Notes under the pieces: generated by a model
Seen by the model: the letters and a program-made list of their open reading frames with translations, nothing else
What the model was told of the DNA's origin: nothing
Database searches by the model: none
Assembly: GCA_947631265.1 (NCBI GenBank)
Contig: CANRKQ010000007.1
Coordinates: 1-33,105, forward strand
From: an uncultured Clostridia bacterium
GTDB lineage: Bacteria; Bacillota; Clostridia; Oscillospirales; Ruminococcaceae
DNA: 33,105 nucleotides
Direction of reading: 5' to 3'
Position numbers and translations under genes: made by a program
Shown: positions 28,483 through 33,105 of the stretch, piece by piece
Numbering within the stretch: the first letter of the stretch is position 1
How the letters are laid out: every line of letters begins with the position of its first letter

Positions 28483-28527
28483 CCCTTATCCCATAACATT
28501 AAATTGTAGTTTCATATTAGTGGTTTA

Positions 28528-29748
28528 TTATGCTTTCATCAGTATGTCTAAACGCTTGCCTATCTCCTTTAAAAAGGTTTCCGAATCGACCTTTCTCTTA
28601 TTCTCAAGGCTTGAAAGCAGATAGAGGTCGCCTGTCATAACGCCGTCCTCAATAGTCTGAATGGTAGCCTGCTCAAGCTTGTTTGCAAAGTCGACTAAAT
28701 CGGGAGTATTGTCAAGCTCGCCTCTTTTTCTCAGCGCACCGCTCCAGGCAAAGATGGTAGCAACCGAGTTTGTCGACGTCTCTTCTCCTTTTAGGTATTT
28801 GTAGTAATGCCTTTGAACAGTTCCGTGAGCTGCCTCATATTCATAAATACCGTCAGGGGATACTAAAACAGAGGTCATCATAGCGAGCGATCCGTATGCC
28901 GTTGAAACCATATCTGACATAACGTCGCCGTCGTAGTTTTTGCAAGCCCAGATATATCCGCCGTTTGAACGTATCACTCTTGCAACGGCGTCGTCGATAA
29001 GTGTGTAGAAGTATTCGATGCCGGCTGACTCGTACTTGTCTTTATACTCAGTATCGTATATTTCCTGGAAAATGTCCTTGAATCTGTGATCGTATTTTTT
29101 AGAGATAGTGTCCTTAGTGGCAAACCAGACGTCCTGCTTTAAATCAAGACCGTAGTTGAAACACGCTCTTGCAAAGCCTGCAATGCTTTCGTCTTTGTTG
29201 TGCATACCTTGAATAACACCGTCGCTGTCAGAGAAATCATAAATAAGCTCTCTTTTCTCGTTGCCGTCTTTATCAGTAACAACAAGCTCTGCCTTTGAGT
29301 TTTTGTCCACCTTCATTTCGGTATTCTTATAAACATCTCCGTAAGCGTGACGCGCTATCGTAATAGGCTTTGTCCATGTAGGTATATACGGTGAGATGCC
29401 CTTTACAATAATAGGAGTTCTGAAAACAGTTCCGTCTAAAATAGCTCTGATAGTTCCGTTAGGCGACTTCCACATTTCCTTAAGGTTGTATTCAATCATT
29501 CTTGCCGCGTTAGGAGTTATAGTGGCACACTTAACGGCTACTCCGTACTTTTTAGTTGCCTCTGCGCTGTCAAAGGTGACCTTGTCGTTTGTTTCGTTTC
29601 TGTATTTAAGTCCAAGGTCGTAGTATTCGCAATTAAGGTCTACATAAGGCTCGAGAAGTATCTCTTTTATCCATTTCCAAAGAATTCTTGTCATTTCATC
29701 TCCGTCCATTTCGACGAGCGGTGTTTTCATTTTTATTTTTTCTGCCAT
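28528..29748 (-). CDS. icd: NADP-type isocitrate dehydrogenase
   Basis: [120 protein letters not shown]. Confidence 0.96.
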   Translation of the reverse strand: MAEKIKMKTPLVEMDGDEMTRILWKWIKEILLEPYVDLNCEYYDLGLKYRNETNDKVTFDSAEATKKYGVAVKCATITPNAARMIEYNLKEMWKSPNGTIRAILDGTVFRTPIIVKGISPYIPTWTKPITIARHAYGDVYKNTEMKVDKNSKAELVVTDKDGNEKRELIYDFSDSDGVIQGMHNKDESIAGFARACFNYGLDLKQDVWFATKDTISKKYDHRFKDIFQEIYDTEYKDKYESAGIEYFYTLIDDAVARVIRSNGGYIWACKNYDGDVMSDMVSTAYGSLAMMTSVLVSPDGIYEYEAAHGTVQRHYYKYLKGEETSTNSVATIFAWSGALRKRGELDNTPDLVDFANKLEQATIQTIEDGVMTGDLYLLSSLENKRKVDSETFLKEIGKRLDILMKA

Positions 29749-29812
29749 AGTTTTTCCTCCTATCAGATTGTATTTTTATCGTTTGTTTTTAAATTTCTTA
29801 TTTTTATATATT

Positions 29813-31759
29813 CTAATCCTGTTTTGTAAGCTGTTCTCTTGTGTAATCCAAAAGTCCGCCTGCAAGTACAATGTCCTTAGTACGTCCGCTAAGCTCGCAT
29901 AGAACAGGTATCTCCGTATTCTTTGATTCGTTTATAAGCTTTAGCTCACTCTTACCGCTGATTATATCCTGCCTTACATTTTTAAGTATAAGCTTATCGC
30001 CCTGACCTATTTTATCATAGTCAGATTCGTTAACAAAGGTAAGCGGAAGTATACCGGCGTTTATAAGATTAGCTCGGTGAATTCTTGCAAAGCTCTTTAC
30101 CAGAACAGCCTTAACTCCGAGATAAAGCGGAGCAAGCGCAGCGTGCTCTCTGGAAGAACCCTGTCCGTAGTTTGAACCGCCGACGATAATGCTCTTTCCG
30201 AGTCTTAAAGCTCTTTCGGGGAACTCCTCGTCACATACTGTAAAGCAGTGCTTTGAAATTGCCGGAATGTTTGAGCGCAAAGGAAGAATTTTAGCTCCTG
30301 CCGGCATAATGTGGTCTGTGGTGATATTGTCCCCCACCTTAAGCGAGCATATAGCGTCAATAGTGTCATCAAGCGGCGAGGTCTTTGGGAAAGGCTTTAT
30401 ATTAGGACCTCTTAAAATCTCTACGCTGTCCATTTCCTCAGCCGGTGCAGGAGGTACTATCATATTGTCGTTTATAACGAATTTTTCAGGCAATTTAAAC
30501 TCGGGCATATCGCCTAGTGTTCTCGGGTCTGTCAGAACGCCTGCGATTGATGATGCAGCAGCAAGCTCAGGAGAAACTAGATAAATCTGTCCGTCCTTGG
30601 TTCCCGACCGTCCTTCGAAGTTTCTGTTAAAGGTCCTGAGAGATACTCCCTTTGAATTCGGAGACTGTCCCATTCCAATGCAGGGGCCGCACGCTGATTC
30701 GAGAATTCTTGCGCCTGCGTCAATCATTACCGATAGAGCGCCGTTTTGAGCAAGCATATTGAGAACCTGCTTAGAACCCGGCGCAATCGAAAGCGATACG
30801 TCAGGGTGAACGGTTTTGCCCTTTAAAATATAAGCAACCTTCATCATATCCATAAATGATGAGTTTGTGCAAGAGCCGATACAAACCTGATCTATTTTCA
30901 TAGGACCTATTTCATCAACTGTTTTAATGTTATCAGGCGAGTGAGGACAAGCAGCCATAGGAACAATTTCAGATAAGTTGATTTTGATTTCCTCGTCATA
31001 AACTGCGTCGTCGTCAGCCTTAAGCTCTTTCCATACGTCAGCACGGTTCTGAGCCTTAAGAAATTCAAGAGTGGTTTCATCAGAAGGGAATATAGAGGTG
31101 GTAGCGCCGAGTTCAGCACCCATATTGGTTATAGTGGCCCTTTCGGGAACAGATAAGGTTTTAACGCCCTCTCCGCAGTATTCAATAACCTTACCCACAC
31201 CGCCTTTAACTGTAAGTATTTTAAGAACCTCTAAAATCACATCTTTTGCTGCTACCCAAGGTGAAAGTCTGCCTGTAAACTCAACCTTGACTATCTTGGG
31301 ATAGGTAATATAATATGCTCCGCCGCCCATTGCAACGGCAACGTCAAGACCGCCTGCGCCAATGGCTATCATACCTATTCCTCCGCCTGTAGGAGTGTGG
31401 CTGTCAGAACCAATCAAGGTTTTTCCCGGAACGCCGAATCTTTCTAAGTGTACCTGATGGCAGATCCCGTTTCCCGGTCGTGAGAAGTATATGCCGTGCT
31501 TTTTCGCTACCGAGCCGATAAATCTGTGGTCGTCGGCGTTTTCAAAGCCCGATTGAAGTGTGTTATGGTCTATGTAGGCAACAGAGCGCTCTGTTTTTAC
31601 TCGGGGAACTCCCATAGCCTCATATTCAAGATATGCCATAGTGCCTGTTGCGTCCTGAGTTAGTGTCTGATCAATTTTTATGCCAATTTCGTTTCCCTTT
31701 ACAAAATCACCGTCTACAAGATGATTTTTAAGTATTTTTTCAGTTAGTGTAAGTCCCAT
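29813..31759 (-). CDS. Aconitate hydratase (648-aa type)
   Basis: DHNTLQ, GKTLIGSDSHTPTGGGIGMIAIGAGGLDVAVAMGG, GSCTNSSFMDMM, ESACGPCIGMGQSP, FNRNFEGRSGTKDGQIYLVSPE, GGSNYGQGSSREHAALAPLYLG. Confidence 0.95.
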   Translation of the reverse strand: MGLTLTEKILKNHLVDGDFVKGNEIGIKIDQTLTQDATGTMAYLEYEAMGVPRVKTERSVAYIDHNTLQSGFENADDHRFIGSVAKKHGIYFSRPGNGICHQVHLERFGVPGKTLIGSDSHTPTGGGIGMIAIGAGGLDVAVAMGGGAYYITYPKIVKVEFTGRLSPWVAAKDVILEVLKILTVKGGVGKVIEYCGEGVKTLSVPERATITNMGAELGATTSIFPSDETTLEFLKAQNRADVWKELKADDDAVYDEEIKINLSEIVPMAACPHSPDNIKTVDEIGPMKIDQVCIGSCTNSSFMDMMKVAYILKGKTVHPDVSLSIAPGSKQVLNMLAQNGALSVMIDAGARILESACGPCIGMGQSPNSKGVSLRTFNRNFEGRSGTKDGQIYLVSPELAAASSIAGVLTDPRTLGDMPEFKLPEKFVINDNMIVPPAPAEEMDSVEILRGPNIKPFPKTSPLDDTIDAICSLKVGDNITTDHIMPAGAKILPLRSNIPAISKHCFTVCDEEFPERALRLGKSIIVGGSNYGQGSSREHAALAPLYLGVKAVLVKSFARIHRANLINAGILPLTFVNESDYDKIGQGDKLILKNVRQDIISGKSELKLINESKNTEIPVLCELSGRTKDIVLAGGLLDYTREQLTKQD

Positions 31760-31784
31760 TTTCTCAAATCCTTTCTTTAGATTT

Positions 31785-31838
31785 CAAGCCCGGTTCCGTT
31801 TATGCAGGAACTGCCAAAATAATATCGGCAAAGGCTTG
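31785..31838 (-). ncRNA. Candidate structured leader domain (three-way-junction-like) upstream of the aconitase gene
   Basis: Plus-strand coordinates: CAAGCC 31785-31790 / GGCTTG 31833-31838 encloses GTTCC 31793-31797 / GGAAC 31807-31811 and TGCC 31812-31815 / GGCA 31827-31830. Confidence 0.45.
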
Positions 31839-31846
31839 TAAGTGTG

Positions 31847-31894
31847 CGTGAAATTAATTTTAATGCTAATATTCAAATGATTAAAAACTTCACG
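31847..31894 (-). ncRNA. AU-rich stem-loop in the aconitase leader
   Basis: CGTGAA 31847-31852 / TTCACG 31889-31894 encloses TTTTAAT 31858-31864 / ATTAAAA 31880-31886. Confidence 0.4.
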
Positions 31895-31907
31895 ATTTTC
31901 TTAATTT

Positions 31908-31936
31908 ATTTTAAAACAAAACGCTTGGTTTGTCAA
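31908..31936 (-). promoter_or_regulatory. Sigma-A promoter for acn-icd-rex
   Basis: On - strand: TTGACA (plus 31931-31936), 17-bp spacer, TAAAAT (plus 31908-31913). Confidence 0.85.
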
Positions 31937-31947
31937 GAATTTAACAA
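31930..31947. promoter_or_regulatory. Rex operator overlapping the -35
   Basis: TTGTCAAGAATTTAACAA matches TTGTTAA-N4-TTAACAA with one mismatch; rex is in the downstream cluster. Confidence 0.85.
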
Positions 31948-32040
31948 GCATTCGACAGCATAGTTAATTAAATATTAAATATTTATGATAAAATAGACTC
32001 TTGCCCCTTACCTCCAGCCTCTGATCGGTCTCAGTTGCTA

Positions 32041-32068
32041 TTGACTTATTTTATGTATGTGGTATAAT
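32041..32068 (+). promoter_or_regulatory. Sigma-A promoter for the tepA-like gene
   Basis: TTGACT (32041-32046), 16-bp spacer, TATAAT (32063-32068). Confidence 0.75.
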
Positions 32069-32191
32069 ATTAAGATATGGAAAACTTAAATTTCTATAGT
32101 AAATGCAAAGTTATATTTTAGAAATTCTGAATATTTTCTGTTATAAAAAGAAAAAATATTAATATATTTTTCTTGGAGGATAATATTCAAA

Positions 32192-32965
32192 ATGTCTGAT
32201 GCATTTAATAACAAGAGCGAAAACAAAAAAGAAGTTCAAGCACCTAAGACTGATTCTGATGGTAACGGTAACAGTAAAGATACTGACAATAACGATAACG
32301 GCATTTCACGAACCGAGCAGATAGAAAAAGTCGGTCATATCAGTCTGAAAAATGCAAAGCATCTTATACATTGTCTTACTATCATAGGCGAGGTTGAAGG
32401 TCATTATATACTTCCTCCGCAGAACAAAACAACAAAGTACGAGCATATTATGCCTGCGCTTGTAGCTATCGAGCAGGACAGCTCTATAGAGGGCTTGGTA
32501 ATTATAATCAATACTGTAGGCGGAGACGTTGAGGCAGGTCTTGCAATTGCCGAGCTTATTGCCGGTATGAAAACTCCGACTGTTTCTATAGTGCTTGGTG
32601 GAGGTCATTCAATAGGCGTACCGCTGGCAGTATGCTCAAAGAAGTCTTTTATCGTGCCGTCGGCTACTATGACTATACATCCTGTGAGAATGAACGGTTT
32701 GGTGCTGGGAGTTCCCCAGACGCTTTCTTATTTTGATAAAATGCAGGACAGGATAATAAGGTTTGTGTGTGAAAACTCAAACATCACACCTGAGCGTTTC
32801 AGAGAGCTTATGATGACAACGGGAGAGCTTGTTATGGACGTAGGCACTGTTTTAGACGGTGAGGGCGCTGTTAAAGAGGGGATAATAGACAGTCTGGGCG
32901 GATTATCAGACGCTATTGAATGTTTATATGAGCTGATTGAATCAGGTCCTGTCGAGAAAAAGTGA
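32192..32965 (+). CDS. tepA: ClpP-like protease of the TepA (translocation-enhancing protein) type
   Basis: 257 aa. GLVIIINTVGGDVEAGLAIAELIAGMKTPTVSIVLGGGHSIGVPLAVCSKKSFIVPSATMTIHPVRMNG; TTGGAGG RBS. Confidence 0.85.
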   Translation: MSDAFNNKSENKKEVQAPKTDSDGNGNSKDTDNNDNGISRTEQIEKVGHISLKNAKHLIHCLTIIGEVEGHYILPPQNKTTKYEHIMPALVAIEQDSSIEGLVIIINTVGGDVEAGLAIAELIAGMKTPTVSIVLGGGHSIGVPLAVCSKKSFIVPSATMTIHPVRMNGLVLGVPQTLSYFDKMQDRIIRFVCENSNITPERFRELMMTTGELVMDVGTVLDGEGAVKEGIIDSLGGLSDAIECLYELIESGPVEKK

Positions 32966-32998
32966 AAAGAAAAACAACGTGTAAGCGGGTGAGTGATT

Positions 32999-33105
32999 AT
33001 GTTTCAGACTATTTTAAATACCTATGATGTTTTCTGCGATGTTGAAAAGATAAACAAAAGCTACGTCGCAAAAGAAGGGGAGTATAATAACGTTAAGTAT
33101 GATTA
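32999..33105 (+). CDS. N-terminus of an uncharacterised protein, truncated by window edge (position would fit YlzJ-like)
   Basis: ATG at 32999 opens MFQTILNTYDVFCDVEKINKSYVAKEGEYNNVKYD, open to the window end. The YlzJ suggestion comes only from tepA neighbourhood in Bacillus. Confidence 0.45.
   Translation, partial: MFQTILNTYDVFCDVEKINKSYVAKEGEYNNVKYD

Noticed and set aside
30189-30584. 131-aa + strand ORF
   Set aside because: Antisense to the conserved aconitase C-terminal region; Gly/Ser-rich shadow translation.
1-33105. Search for CRISPR arrays, tRNA/rRNA, transposases, phage genes, toxin-antitoxin pairs or defence systems
   Set aside because: No direct repeat array, tRNA-like cloverleaf, recombinase/transposase motif or defence-type domain was seen; nearly all coding space is housekeeping genes.

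Overview
The window is a core-genome segment of a low-GC Firmicute, probably Clostridia of the Oscillospiraceae/Ruminococcus type (inferred from gene content and order, not searched). About 27.7 kb of + strand genes run: murD (5'-truncated), two M42 peptidases, GNAT-like protein, methionine gamma-lyase family protein, hprK, PHP phosphatase, murB, rapZ, whiA, small membrane protein, dnaE, paired M16 peptidases, lgt, folD, rpsO, pnp, small membrane-anchored protein, recD2, comF, oadG/oadB-type Na+-pump subunits, and yfbR-like HD hydrolase. A convergent - strand cluster follows (aconitase, isocitrate dehydrogenase, rex). The window ends with a tepA/ClpP-like gene and the start of a further ORF on +. 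I found no mobile element, CRISPR array, tRNA, rRNA or defence island. The most interesting signals are non-coding. (1) A near-consensus Rex operator overlaps the -35 of a strong promoter for the acn-icd-rex cluster. (2) The ~140-nt leader between that promoter and acn can fold into a three-way-junction-like domain plus an AU-rich stem-loop, and is a candidate undescribed cis-regulatory RNA. (3) The rapZ-whiA gap, where yvcK often sits, holds two hairpins and a 14-codon uORF abutting whiA. (4) The pnp leader has a long imperfect hairpin. (5) rpsO has an S15-type leader. All RNA structures were paired by eye, with no energy or covariation calculation.
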